Of a DNA stretch of 64,000 nt, positions 25,590 to 37,680 are shown piece after piece. Source of the DNA: Sycobia sp. Sy_11 (Eukaryota > Arthropoda > Insecta > Hymenoptera > Epichrysomallidae); contig JACCIC010000029.1 of the NCBI GenBank assembly GCA_018907035.1, forward strand, positions 2,824,001-2,888,000. Reading direction: 5' to 3'. Position numbers and translations under genes: made by a program. Under the pieces are notes generated by a model. The model saw only the letters and a program-made list of their open reading frames with translations, was not told the DNA's origin and made no database searches. Positions within the stretch are counted from its first letter, which is position 1; every line of letters begins with the position of its first letter.

Positions 25590-27280
25590 GTATTATACAT
25601 GTTTAGTAAAAGTTGAGAATGCATTATACATGTGGGCAGAAATCGATCTTTGTTGGAAAAAAATAGGTCGATTGTGCTTAAATTTTCAGATCCGTATTAG
25701 AATAAAAATTCATGCGTTGACTATGCTCAGACCGTGAACTTTCTTCAATTAAGCCGGGTGCAGAGTGATCATTCTTATAGGCTCTTTCGAAATACATACT
25801 CGATCGCAGTCGCGGCAAAAGCGCAGAAACATTAGAATTAGATCTTTGCACGAAATTCATAGTCGAAATAGACGTCTCATCTCACAAATTGGCGATATTT
25901 CAATAAGCGAGATCTATATATTCAATAGGGTCTTTGAAAATCTACGATATTAAAGACTTTTCCAGTGATAACGGGCGGAGTTAGTCGGGCGCGCGGAGAG
26001 AGGACGACCGTAATTTCCGGCGTACATTTTTATGCACATGAAGAAAACAGCGGCGAATTTTAATGCGACAAATTTATTGAGTTCAAGTGATGTGGTACGC
26101 ACTTCGTATAAACTCTAACATGTTGCGAAACACTTATCGTGGTATTGTACGACTTCAGTGAGGGGCATATAAGCAATATAGGAAAAGATTTCTATTTAAT
26201 CATTTTGGTGTATTTTATATTTTATAGTGTTTTACACTATATTGGTTTTTGCACAATGTTAATTTTCTAAAGAGGGATTCGCTTATTCCCGTTCCACCGT
26301 TTAATAGAAATAATTAGAAAGGAAAGTTGTTCAATAAATAATTATTTTTTCATTTATAGCTCGTATTTATATGTGAAACAACAATTGATATTTTAGCCAA
26401 TTACATGAATATAATTTTGATTAATATAAATTTGACCATGATACATTGGTTCATTTTTATATAATATTCGTTACAATTTTTCAACGTATTATTAATATAA
26501 GATTAAAGTTTTATATCTCTTATGAAGTTTGAAAAAATTGTGTCTAGTGCACCAAAAATATCATAGTTGTCGCATTTCATGATAAGCTCTGCTGCGAAAT
26601 CATTCAATATGGCTATAAATATTCAGTTTACACTCTTAATGTCAATTGTACAATATACGAAGTATTCTTGCATCTGAACAACGTAACTTTTTGATTCATA
26701 TCTGAAACGTCATAATTTCTTACTTTCGATTATAATTAATATAACTTTGAAGTTTCTTGACAGAAAGGCGTCACCTCTAGTGACGCCTTTCTGTCATAAA
26801 TAATTATCAATTATAATCAAAATATAATTATCAATTATACGTCACAGCTCGACGAACGAATCAATGTACAAGAAAATAGACTTTTTGTAGAAAAATAAAA
26901 TATTGACGGCCATTATTTTCATAGTTAAATCGAACATTAGCTATATATATTGTCGCTAGTGCATTTTATCAAGAAATCCAATCGTGTAATACGGCCGACT
27001 CGATACTTTATGTTGACTTTAATTCCGCGCTACTTGTCGTGCTCGCCATCGTATATACACACAATACCTCTGAGCTTCGAAGCAACGTCTTCCATACAAG
27101 CGTAGCTTTGTTTCCTTTTTCTTTTTGCCGAAAGAAACGGGAATTGAAGAGGCAAAAAAAAAACAAAACGAAAGTTACGCAAAGAAAAGAGAAAAAGAAG
27201 AAAAGACTCTCCCATTCCCCTTTTATTTTGCCGTACATACGAAAGCTCCGTAAAGTTAAAGGTGCAACATCTAACAGTCA
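25590..27280. other. AT-rich non-coding DNA
   Basis: No supported gene. It holds the hairpin at 26759-26795. Frames over the AG/CT-rich 27110-27230 stretch are compositional. Confidence 0.4.
26759..26795. repeat. Perfect 16-bp inverted repeat (hairpin)
   Basis: The arms GACAGAAAGGCGTCAC (26759-26774) and its exact complement (26780-26795) flank the 5-base loop CTCTA. Weaker symmetry continues outward on both sides (GATTATAATT and ACGT.ATAATT motifs) to roughly 26710-26845. This suggests the centre of a larger decayed foldback element. Confidence 0.9.
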
Positions 27281-27286
27281 CGTAAA

Positions 27287-27298
27287 TACATACATACA

Positions 27299-27380
<82 letters not shown>
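27287..27380. repeat. (CATA)n then (TA)n compound array
   Basis: About ten CATA units followed by about 54 bp of pure TA. Confidence 0.95.
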
Positions 27381-27383
<3 letters not shown>

Positions 27384-27601
27384 GAATCGAAACTCGCGCG
27401 GAGTGCAGCTTACCTCTCTCCTTCCTCGTTTCACCCCAGGAACAAATATAGAGTCTGAAATTATCCCCGAGCACCTGTTTATATATACATGTAGATGTAT
27501 ATATATAGCAGCCTTACACTAGCAATAGTATACAGAGATAAGAGCTCGATTCGAACTGCGCTGGGTTAAAAAATTAGCGCCCTATCTTTCCCTGTCAATG
27601 G

Positions 27602-27606
<5 letters not shown>

Positions 27607-27650
<44 letters not shown>
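27607..27650. repeat. TA microsatellite
   Basis: Perfect (TA)n of about 42 bp. Confidence 0.95.
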
Positions 27651-27652
<2 letters not shown>

Positions 27653-28384
27653 CCATTGGACATTGAATTGCGTGTTATCGAGAAAACGAGCGCGGAAAGG
27701 TCGGAGAAGGAGAACATACCAACCGGAACTATACGTGCGCTTGAAGCTTTCCTGTACAAAGGAAACAAAAAAAATACAAAAAAAGAAAGAACAAAAAAGT
27801 CCGCGCTCTTGCGCGAGAAAAAATATGATCATCGAAGAGGGGGGGGGGTGTCGAGAAAGTAGCATCTTATTCGTGTGTAATACAGCGCATGGAGAGGTCG
27901 AACATTTCGAGAACACAGTTGGTTCAACGTGGCAAGTTGCTTTATAAGACTGAACCAAACCGCGCCGTCATGCCTTCCGATGTCTTTCTTTCCGATATCT
28001 TCGGAATGGCAACAGAGAGGAAGGGCATATATCGATAAACGAAAATCACGATATTTTAGTAAAAATGATACATTTTCGCACGGCTGTGAAGGTGGATTAT
28101 TATTTGTCTCTTAGAACAATTTAACAACTAAGCGAAGCGATTCTGGTATAAGTCGCAGGAGGTACAAATCAACTTACACACTCGAATAGTAAATTATATT
28201 TTTTAATACCAAAAGCGGGCAAATTATGTTGAGCTTGTAATTTTGAGGTTAGAATATTGAAAAAAAAATTTACTCGACGGAGATTACTATTTAATTGAAA
28301 GCGATGCTATCTGTTTCGAATTGGTGATGATTTCGAAAAATTGATTTCTATTTATTTATTTGCTTTTGGCATAAATTTAATGTC

Positions 28385-28386
<2 letters not shown>

Positions 28387-28436
<50 letters not shown>
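28387..28436. repeat. TA microsatellite
   Basis: Perfect (AT)n of about 50 bp. Confidence 0.95.
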
Positions 28437-28439
<3 letters not shown>

Positions 28440-28450
28440 ACTAAAAAGAC

Positions 28451-28506
28451 GCCAAATTCATTAATTTCCATATAATCAAATTCAAATTCATTAATTTCCA
28501 TATAAG
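28451..28506. repeat. Tandem duplication of a ~30-bp unit
   Basis: Two near-identical copies containing CAAATTCATTAATTTCCATA lie side by side. Confidence 0.85.
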
Positions 28507-29106
28507 CCGGCAACACATGAAAATTGTGTTTTTGTTGTAACCGATGCGGTTCATGATTTGTGAAAAAGGACACTATCGATTTCGTGAAAATTTCCATCGC
28601 AGCTTCCATTTTTCTTTTACTCAAAAATTCTTTGCGTGTTATTATGCAAAAATTATATTCGCAAAACACATTTTTGAAGAAAAAGAAAGCTTTAAAAGTA
28701 TGTATAAAAATTTTTATTTTGCATATTTTTACATAACTCAAATTTTCGCAAAAATCGCATAATTTAAATTAACGCGGAATTTCTGTAATTTTTCAATTTC
28801 CAACGAGTCAGTCGGCCGAATTCATGGACATACGTTTGAATTTTTCAAATTTTGTCACGTGCCTGTCATTCAAGCAGCGCGTAAAATGCATATAATTTCT
28901 TTGGAAAATATTCTGAGTCATCGATAATTATTGAATAAATAATGCTCCGCCAGTGAATCCCCGGCAGACATGTCAGACCTCATGTGTTATAATTGTAGGT
29001 TGTGTATATGTCGAAAACTCTGCAGCATTATATTTAAGCATTTCTTTCCGTGTCGCTTATTTTATCCAGCAAAATAGTGGCAAGTTTCTAGCCAAACAAA
29101 CGTTAT

Positions 29107-29660
29107 TTGCGAGAACCGATGCTTCTAGTTTTTAATATGAGGAAAAGTGCGGCTGAGGCCTATCGTTTGCTTTCGGAAACTTACGGAGTGGAATATATTG
29201 ATGAATCGACGTGTTGCGAGTGGTTTAAAAGGCTCAAATGTGGTGAAGACATGGTTCGCTCCAGAAAGCCAAAATGTTTTGAGGACGTGGAATTAGACGC
29301 TTTGCTGAATGAAGTTCCGTGTCAGATTCAAGAAGAAGATTTGATCAATGCAGAAGGCTCTTACGAGAAAACACTTCGGTTAAGTAGAGGGAATGAAAAA
29401 TTATCTCGATATCTTCTTGAGTTCGAAAGACGAAGAATCCTTTTGTTTCGGAATTCACAATTGCCAGGAATATGGAAAAAAGTGGTAGCTTCCTATGGAT
29501 GATACTTTGAATATGGGATACGTAACCATGTTTTCATAAGAAAATCTCACATTTTGGAAAAAAAGGCTGGAAACTTAATAGTACACCCAATGGTAAAAAA
29601 ATTTTAAACAGTCTTCTTAGGTCGATGAAAAATTTTCCGCCTAAAAGACGGAATTACCCG
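29107..29660 (+). pseudogene. Internally deleted mariner-family transposase
   Basis: The plus-strand frame at 29107-29502 begins with a mariner helix-turn-helix region: KSAAEAYRLLSETYG, then ESTCCEWFKRLKCGE, then KCFEDVELDALLNEVPCQIQ. These are diagnostic of the mariner N-terminal DNA-binding domain. After about residue 85 the match breaks. The next recognisable block is the family's C-terminal end (GIWKKVVASYG, stop, YFE). About two thirds of a normal roughly 345-residue protein is therefore missing, including the DD34D catalytic core. Beyond the stop, KKAGNLIVHPMVKKF in another frame also resembles the usual tail. Terminal inverted repeats were not found. The copy is non-autonomous and dead, lying inside the presumed long intron. 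Confidence 0.8.
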
Positions 29661-30407
29661 CCTTATAAAATTCGTCTATATATATAATGGATATATATCC
29701 GTAATCGACAAAATATATCAATGTATTTAAAATCCATCCTGTAATAGTCTGAAGATATAACTGATTGGTTATAGAAGTTTTGATAAATAAAAATATAAAA
29801 TTGTCCTGACTTCCACATTATTTATCATCAAGAAAATCTTTAAATACATATAGCAATATGAATCAAATAATTATCAGCATTATGAATGAATAAATTTAAA
29901 TTTCTATAATTATATAGCGATTTCATTTTATAAAGTACTCAACTGTACTCGACAAATTTTCAAGCATATTATAGATCGCAAGGCCTTTCTTGCGGGGTCA
30001 TCTTAAGCTCGTAAGGAAATGGGAAACTAAGAGGTCTTTCGTGGAAGGAGAGGGAGTAATGAGTTCAAGTTGGTGCCTGGGACCCCAAATACACAGACGC
30101 ACACACACACACCAGAAAACGTAAAAATATGAAGGACGAATGGTGGGCCAAAGTTATTAGTCTAGGAACTTGCGTGAGAGGGAACGTTAAAGAGGAGGGG
30201 GCGAGATAGAGGACGGCATTATTGTCGCGCGTACGCGCCCGTAGTTCGCTTGGGCCACGAGTGCGTTAATGCCTGCTTAATATATATGTAGTCGAGTTGA
30301 TGGGGATTAATTGTGCGCGCGTGGCAAACTATACGCAATGTAGCTTAGGCATGCACATGTGTACAATTTGCTGTATTTATATACAAGCTGCCTTGAGCTG
30401 TGAGATT

Positions 30408-30410
<3 letters not shown>
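29661..30410. other. Spacer between two mariner relics
   Basis: AT-rich to about 29980, then a GC-richer purine-rich stretch (29980-30330). No gene was seen. Confidence 0.4.

Positions 30411-30465
<55 letters not shown>
30411..30465. repeat. TA microsatellite, left part of a split array
   Basis: Pure (AT)n directly abutting the left end of a mariner relic. A second pure array abuts its right end (31336-31390). Confidence 0.95.
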
Positions 30466-30468
<3 letters not shown>

Positions 30469-31332
30469 TAAGTTAAATTTCGAAGATCTTTCTTATAGAA
30501 ACCAAATTGCAATCAGCTGCAAAGTATGCATTTATTATTATATAAATTATATATATTTTTCTCCGAACGTTCTGGCGATTTTTATAGCCTCTGTGTCGGC
30601 GATAACTTCCTCGCTTGAGCAAAATTTTTTCCCGCGAGCCATTTCTTCGTGTTCGGGAAAAAGTAGTCGCAGGGAACCAGATCGGGTGAATACAGGGGGT
30701 GCGGCAGCAATGGATAACGCAATTCATGCAGTTTGGTGGCGACAACTCCAGATGATGCTGGTGCGTTATCGTGATGAACACCTTTTTTTGTACCATATGT
30801 GGCCGTGTCTCCTTCAATTTTTTGTCGAAACGGTCCAATAACTCACTGTAGTATTGTCCAGTGACTGTGCTTCCTTTTTCTAAAAAGTTCATCAGGATGA
30901 TGCCGTTCGCATCGGAAAAAATCGTCGCCATATCCTTTACGGCCGATGGAACCGTCTTCACCTTCTTTGGAGCAGATTCACTGCGAGAAATCCATTATTT
31001 TGATTGTTCCTTAGTTTCTGGTCTGAAATGATGAATCCAGGTTTCTTCAACGATGACAACTCGACGCAAAAAGTCCTTCGGATCTCGCTTAAAATTTTTC
31101 CGAAGACAGCTTCGAAGTTAACAGCCGCTTCCGCTTGTAATCTATGATGAGCAATAGTGGCACCCATCCAGCCGATAATTTTTTGATCACCACTTATGAT
31201 GTAAATTATTACTATCAATCAGTCTAAAATTTGTTTTGGCGTCGTTTAATAGATGGGAGCACACGATAATAACACCAACTTCCTTAAGAACGTCTTCTGT
31301 CTTCAAACACGGCTACTTATTGAACTGCCCTC

Positions 31333-31335
<3 letters not shown>
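30466..31335 (-). mobile_element. Degenerate mariner element inserted in a TA array
   Basis: On the minus strand the right end reads CACGAGGGCAGTTCAATAAG, the form of a mariner terminal inverted repeat. It is bounded by TA at 31336. The left boundary (next to TACAGTAAGTT) is decayed. About 870 bp remain, against the usual 1.2-1.3 kb. Transposase pieces follow in order but in shifting frames: DPKDFLRR, VIVEETWIHHFRPETKEQSK, a stop near 30995, SAVKDMATIFSDANGIILMN, FLEKGSTVTGQYYSELLDRF, and SPDLVPCDYFF. The first catalytic Asp (family TVDETW or GDETW) is Glu here. With frameshifts, a stop and loss of the C-terminus, the copy is inactive. Confidence 0.85.
30473..31218 (-). pseudogene. Mariner transposase pseudogene (within the element)
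   Basis: The longest intact piece is a minus-strand frame starting near 30961 (KTVPSAVKDMATIFSDANGI, then YYSELLDRFDKKLKETRPHM). It shifts frame in the block that should carry the second catalytic Asp (HHDNAP in the family, decayed here). A second piece to 31218 carries the N-terminal and first-Asp region in two frames. The match to mariner transposases of the Hymenoptera-common type is by motif. I do not assign a subfamily. Confidence 0.8.

Positions 31336-31390
<55 letters not shown>
31336..31390. repeat. TA microsatellite, right part of a split array
   Basis: Pure (TA)n of 55 bp starting at the TA that borders the mariner terminal repeat. Confidence 0.95.
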
Positions 31391-31395
<5 letters not shown>

Positions 31396-31605
31396 CGTAT
31401 TAATACAATTTTTTTCAGAAATGAAAATCGAAAAAAACACAAGTTCGATTTCATATGTTTCTATGTAAGATGTTGTAGTTTATTATAATAACAGATTTAT
31501 TTTATCATTGATAATTTTCGTATACTCCTGGATTGCAAAATTTGATCATCCTATAGTAATAGAAAAATCTACTATTTTTCTATGTTATAATTGATAGGCA
31601 GTCGG

Positions 31606-31646
<41 letters not shown>

Positions 31647-34600
31647 CATACGTATATCTGAGTAAGTATATACAACTCGTGGCGCATCCTTTGTAGAAAA
31701 TAAAAGAACACCATTTGGGCAGCTGACGTTACATAACCCGTGCCAGTAACGGCATCGACCTTTTTCACTTGTATCTATATATATATATGTACTTAAACGT
31801 TTGTACTTTATTTACCCGGGGGAAAACTTGCCAAGAATCATTCGAGTTCGATTCACCGACGGTAATTTTCCAAGGCATACCCCTTCTTTCTACACAAATG
31901 CTTCCTCAAAATAAAGTAATATATATATATGTTTACGGGTACATCCACCGTATTTTAGGATTTATGTTGTAAAAAAATAAGAAATCGTTACTGACGTCGT
32001 ATCTGACCAATAGAATTCTTTTTAAAATTAGAATATCTGAAAGCTAATGAAATCTCTTAATTGCAGCCAATGAATGCATTAGAATGTATTTTAGTAAGAA
32101 TATGTATTTAATGATGATATATATAAAAAGTTTAGTTGATAATTCAGTAAAATCATAAAATCTGAGACCGTGAAAGTGATCTGAAATGTACGATTTATTG
32201 GTATTTAAAATAGAAATTCATTTAAATTATTCTAATCCTTTAAATAAAGAATAATCCTCCTCTCAGTAATTTTTTAGAGACTTCACTGTCTATATGTATT
32301 AAATACTTATTATTTATATTTTCAAGCTTTGCTCAAGTGAACTATTCAGTTTTCAACATCTTAATTCAAAATTACACTGGTGAACATTTTTTTTAATTCT
32401 TTACGTATTTCTGATTTTTTATCGCGCGTATAAAAACAGCAATACTTCATCATAAAAAAGGCGTGACAATTATTTTTAAATCAAAAACAATAGACCCTTT
32501 TTCGGAATATATTATTTAAATATTAATACTCACGTATTCAGCAATCAATATAGATGACGATCAGGTATATTACTGAAATATTGCTTTCAATTTTTGGGAA
32601 TGCTGAACAATGCATCAAAGAGCTATAAAGCTATATCCAATGCAAGTGTATTAAAAGTGTCAATTAAATTTCTCATATTTTATCATTTTCTCGTAATAGC
32701 ATTATAAAATAATCAAAGTCAAAATATTGACTTGGCTAAAAAGACATTAATAAAAATGATTTTAATGAACGATATTGCATAGTGGCATTAAATCCTAAAA
32801 TAATGGATTTTACCCTGCGTATAAACGCGCACTTGAATTATAATGTAGATGTAAGTAAACCCTGCACATTATCTATTAATAAATACGTATTAATTTAATG
32901 TACCTGTATGGTACAACTTTTATAAGACGAGTTTCTGATTTATGAACATGGATATATGATTGTCGTATAATATTATATGCCACATTCAGTACTGGATTAC
33001 AGAGAAGGTCTTAAAGTGCGCTCAATATTGATCGAATTAGTAGGACCCATTTCATTGTTGTGTGCAACGTCTTATTTATATTTCAAATTCTCGTAAACAC
33101 CTGTATAATTTACTTCGTAATGCTGGTTTTAGATTTTTCTTTTTGTCCGATTAAAGGGCTCAATGTAGACGATTGAAAAATAACGGGTTTGATTTTACGC
33201 TAAGCGTGATTGTAAATTTTAATCGTAATTTATTTGCTTATATATATAGGTAATATAGGTAGAGGCTCCAGGGCTAAAATTCAATTTGTTATATTGTGCA
33301 AAGTAAATACCTCGAGCGATTGGAGAGCTATATAATAAATGTTAAAGCGCGCTCGAGGCTGCATAGATTCAGCTTCAAAAGAGAGGGGCGTCTTTTGAAG
33401 CGTGTAATAAATTACGGTGTATTATACATATATATATAATATCTACTAAGTAGCAATCACGAAGCGTTCGAGCGGTATTTGCTACTTTCCTACGCAGAGG
33501 AGCTGAATTTAATACAAGTCCGAAGAGTATAATAACGGTGCAGGGAGAAAACGGTTTTCGCTTGAGTACTTTTTAAGGCATCTATCTCGTATGTGTACGC
33601 CAAATATTTTACAGTGTCGCGTATTTGCTCGACTCTCGGACCGAGTCACTGTCGATGTAATAATCAAATCGACAAATTCTCATTTACCGGTTTCGGGGAA
33701 ACCAAATGATTCTCAACGATCGATTCGGTCTGTTGTTTTTTTTTTGTTTTCTGTACAAAACCGCGTTAGTGTTGAAATTACGTCATTTAAATCTAAATAA
33801 ATTATTATCGAATGCACATCGTAGCACCCAATCGCCGAATGCACCAACCTTTTAATTTTGTAACGTACGGAAAAACAACCAAAAAAAAAAAACAAAAAAA
33901 ACTGCCAGCTACCCGTCAATATTCATTAAAGCGTTCCTCTTTGTATTTTTGTCGCGTTCCCAGCGACATTCGATTATAATCGACAATTAAAACGGCATTG
34001 GCCAAATATATCGAGGAAATTACCCTCGATAAGCGCGCGTCGCTCCGTCACTCGGCAATTGCCGCGGATGAAAGGGTCCGTGCGTTTGACAACGCACCGG
34101 CCCGGCGCTGCCGCAAATAATCGTGTCTTATACGTTATTGCGCACTAATTTATAATGCATATATACCTGCATCGTCCCGGTGCAAGCTTCATATATATAT
34201 ATACACTCCAGTTCCCGAATGAAATATAGACGCGATTCTGTATATATATAGACTAATTATTCGCGGATTTTTACGAGTTTATGCAATTTTGACCGACGTG
34301 ACCACGGAGAATGAGGTGGCAGGGGATGGGTGCTGATAATATTCATGAAGCGCGCCCGAGACACAACAAGGGGGCCGGGCAGGGGACACATAATAAACGA
34401 ATCGGAAAAATATCGCTCGCGACGCGGATTTAAATTCATCCAGCAGTTCGCAGGTAGGATTTTCTATGCCTATGACAGTACGTCTGTGACAGTGTGTATA
34501 TATACATTTAAATTGAAAGGATCGTAGTTTTAATCGCATGATTATCGATGCGGGGGCGATAACACTATATACAATGAGAATCGGGAAAATATAAATATTT

Positions 34601-36126
34601 TATAGAGGTTTCATGGTTCAATGGAAGAAAATGCGTGTCGGGCCGAAGTATTATTAGGCTCTAATTCGCTTCTTATCCGAGCTGAAATCAGAAATTGATA
34701 ATTGAAAGATACATCTATGATGAACTTATTTTTAAAGTTAAATGCGATCTCAAGCATGATCGATCAATTTTAAATGCCTTAAGGATTTATAATTAAATTT
34801 TACAATTCAATGAGATTTTACAAGATACTGATTAGATATTCGTTATAAATGCGCACACACCCAAAATTAGTTTTTAGTTATTTCTCAAATTCCATCAGTG
34901 GTATATTTAAAACAAACTTTTTCTCAACTGACATTACATTAAAAATACTCAATTTCTATGACTGCGTATATTCATTCTAGATAGATAAAACAATTTTGCA
35001 ACTTCAAGATCAGTTGAAACAAAAGTGAATGAAAGTGAAGGTAATGCTCTGAATTAAAATATACTTGAACAATTTGGTAACATTTTTTATATGAAAAATC
35101 GTTCACAGTAATTTCTTGATCGAACGATTCGATGGCAGAAATACTCTTAATCGGTCAAACATTATATGTGTACGATTTTAATTTAAATATGTCAAGTTAG
35201 TCTTATACTTATTGTTAGTTAGTTTTTTTTTACTAATTGTTTAACGGGATAAAAATTTAATAATAATTTAAAATTAAAATTTAATTGTACAAGAATTACG
35301 AAACACGATTGTTATAATTAAGAATAAGGAAATACTGAACTTGAAATATTATAATTAAGATATAAATATCTGTCTTTTTTCTAGACTCTTTTATCTAACG
35401 TGATACTGGTTTCGAACTTATACCGACTCATTAATTTGACTGTTCCCCTGGTTTCAACTACTCTTTTTAACACATTCCATCGTTAATACATATACCGTTA
35501 AATTATGGTTAATACTATTTACTTATTTTTTACCTTCGTCCGCAATTCAAAAAGCTAATTCTGAGAAATTGAAACGACTTTAACTCTTTTAATTTTGTAT
35601 TTTTAACCATTTCGCGAAGAGTCAATTTTTCCTATTATTATGTTATGTCTATATAAGCATAACTGACGCTTTTGGTGAATCTATTTTTAAACGATAGTTA
35701 AATAGATAAAATAAGAAAATGACTTAATTACTGTTTGTATTAATATGCGAAATTTGAAAAAAAAATTTCTTTTTTTATAAATATAGTGAGTTACATGAAC
35801 CGATGACGGAGGCGTTTCTAGAGGTATATTAGGACACCATTCTACATCTAAATTTATAAAAATTACATTCTATATCTAAATATATAAACTTTCGTTTGGA
35901 TTTTGTCTGGTGACGCCAAGGTCGTGACACCAGCAAGCTGGACTAAATTTTTGAGTAGTGTTATTCGTTACAATAATCACACATATGGAAATCTGACATA
36001 ATTTGCGAATATATTTTCTAGACGAGCGGCGCCACTTTCCTCCGTTTCTCTTATTGGTCGGATTAATTAATTGGCCAATTCCCAGCGAGACAGCCCGCTC
36101 TGCGTCTCTAATATAGAATTACTTAC
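31391..36126. other. AT-rich non-coding DNA
   Basis: No supported exon. It holds a TA array at about 31611-31640, nested inverted repeats at 33311-33400, and a GC-richer patch at 34020-34400. It would be intron if exon 36127-36151 is real. Confidence 0.4.
33311..33400. repeat. Pair of adjacent inverted repeats
   Basis: CCTCGAGCG near 33311 pairs with CGCTCGAGG near 33350. Just right of it CTTCAAAAGA pairs exactly with TCTTTTGAAG across an 8-base loop (about 33373-33400). Confidence 0.75.
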
Positions 36127-36151
36127 CTGCATCATCCGTGGAGATGTGGAC
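36127..36151 (-). CDS. Possible 25-nt 5' exon with start codons
   Basis: On the minus strand, ATGATGCAG is followed by a near-ideal donor (CAG then GTAAGTAA, GT at 36126-36125). This ends in phase 0, compatible with the internal-exon reading of 12198-12278. The acceptor side reads TTTAAAG after a CT array of about 50 bp (36163-36214), so this may be a 25-nt internal exon using the microsatellite as its pyrimidine tract. Otherwise it is the end of a longer 5' untranslated first exon; an in-frame TAA lies 24 bases before the ATG. The joining intron would be about 24 kb. Only the donor is strong evidence. Confidence 0.3.
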
Positions 36152-36160
36152 CTTTAAACG

Positions 36161-36218
<58 letters not shown>

Positions 36219-36600
36219 GGAGAAACGAAAAGCCTTCGCGCACTCGCAAAACCCCCCGCGCGCGCACACACACGGTCAGAATACACACCGCGGGACGAAA
36301 CGAAAGCGCGCCTGTCCGCTCGCGAGTATACCGGCGGGGAACTTGCGCGACTGAGCGAATGGTCTATATATATATATGAATATACAGAGGAAGAACTGAT
36401 TTATATTATACGCGGGTCAACTGGCCAGGAGCGCTGGTCCCGAGCAAATGCGCGTTTTTGTCGTATCGAGCGATTACGTTGGAGAGGTTCGCGTTCCGCT
36501 TGGAATCGATATGGCGTAAATAATCCGTCGTGTGCGGCGTTGGGGGGGGGGGGGGCAACGCGTCGCGGTCGGTCGCTAAACCATATTAGCCGATAAAATT
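36152..36600 (-). promoter_or_regulatory. GA array and CpG island 5' of exon 36127-36151
   Basis: (GA)n at 36163-36214 (CT on the minus strand), then a CpG-rich block to 36600 with CGCGCG and G-runs. This arrangement suits a promoter for a minus-strand transcript. The 152-codon plus-strand frame across it has repeat-driven composition (Arg/Glu). Confidence 0.35.
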
Positions 36601-37621
36601 AGCCGTTGTGAATTGGCTGCCAAGGTTAATATTCAAAGTTAATATTATATAAAAAATTTTGTCGTTTCGTGAAATCGTGCATAATCGCCTGCGCGAAAAG
36701 GTATATATGTGATAATGGGGGAGACACGGCTGATTAAAGAAAATACGATAAACGTAAAAAACGAGAAATAAAAAATGAAAAGGTAATTGAAATATATTTA
36801 TCGATCTTGATAGATTACATCCTTTGTATAAATGCGAAAGCATTATTTTTATTAAACCATTGTAATTGCTCACTGCTAGATAATTTAATACATTTAAGTT
36901 TGTTGATAGAAGAACCTCGATAAACACTGACAATTCAAGATATCTGTGTTTATGGATTTATTTTATTCATTTATATAGATTAATATAAAAAATTAAAATA
37001 TTTTACTTTTACTTGCGCTAGTGAGAAAAACACTTCTATTCGAGTTAAAATAGACGATCATAAGATATTGCAATTTTTGAAATTTTCAAAATTAGTCCAA
37101 AACACTTTTATACCTAAATTAATATTTTTATTTTTACGGGATCACAGAAATGGCTAGAAATGGTATTCTAGTAGACAATTAGATATAAATTTAGAAAATT
37201 ATTATGAAATAATTTCGAATTTTCGAATTCGCCGAAATGACTATAATAAACTGAAGATTCAATAACGTCTAGTTTGGAGAATAATTACCCTACTTGAATA
37301 ATTCACGTATTTTACCTAATGAGTTTAGCGTACAATTTTAACCAATTTTCTGCGTACAATGTTTTCTCATTCCGATGATAAATTTTGAAGTAATTCATTA
37401 AACTTTGATCCCAACTCGAAATCAGTAATTTTCTATTATATCAAAATGAATCGCCGATATTTAGAGAAGTGTTTCATTTTTAATCAAATGCTTAATAAAG
37501 GGTTGTACCGAGAATTCGTCTTAAATTTTAGTTATCCTATTAAATAATTGAATGCATCCTCTGAAACATATTTAACTGACTTCTTCATAGCCAGAGAATT
37601 ACGCCTATTTTAGACCTCATC

Positions 37622-37680
<59 letters not shown>

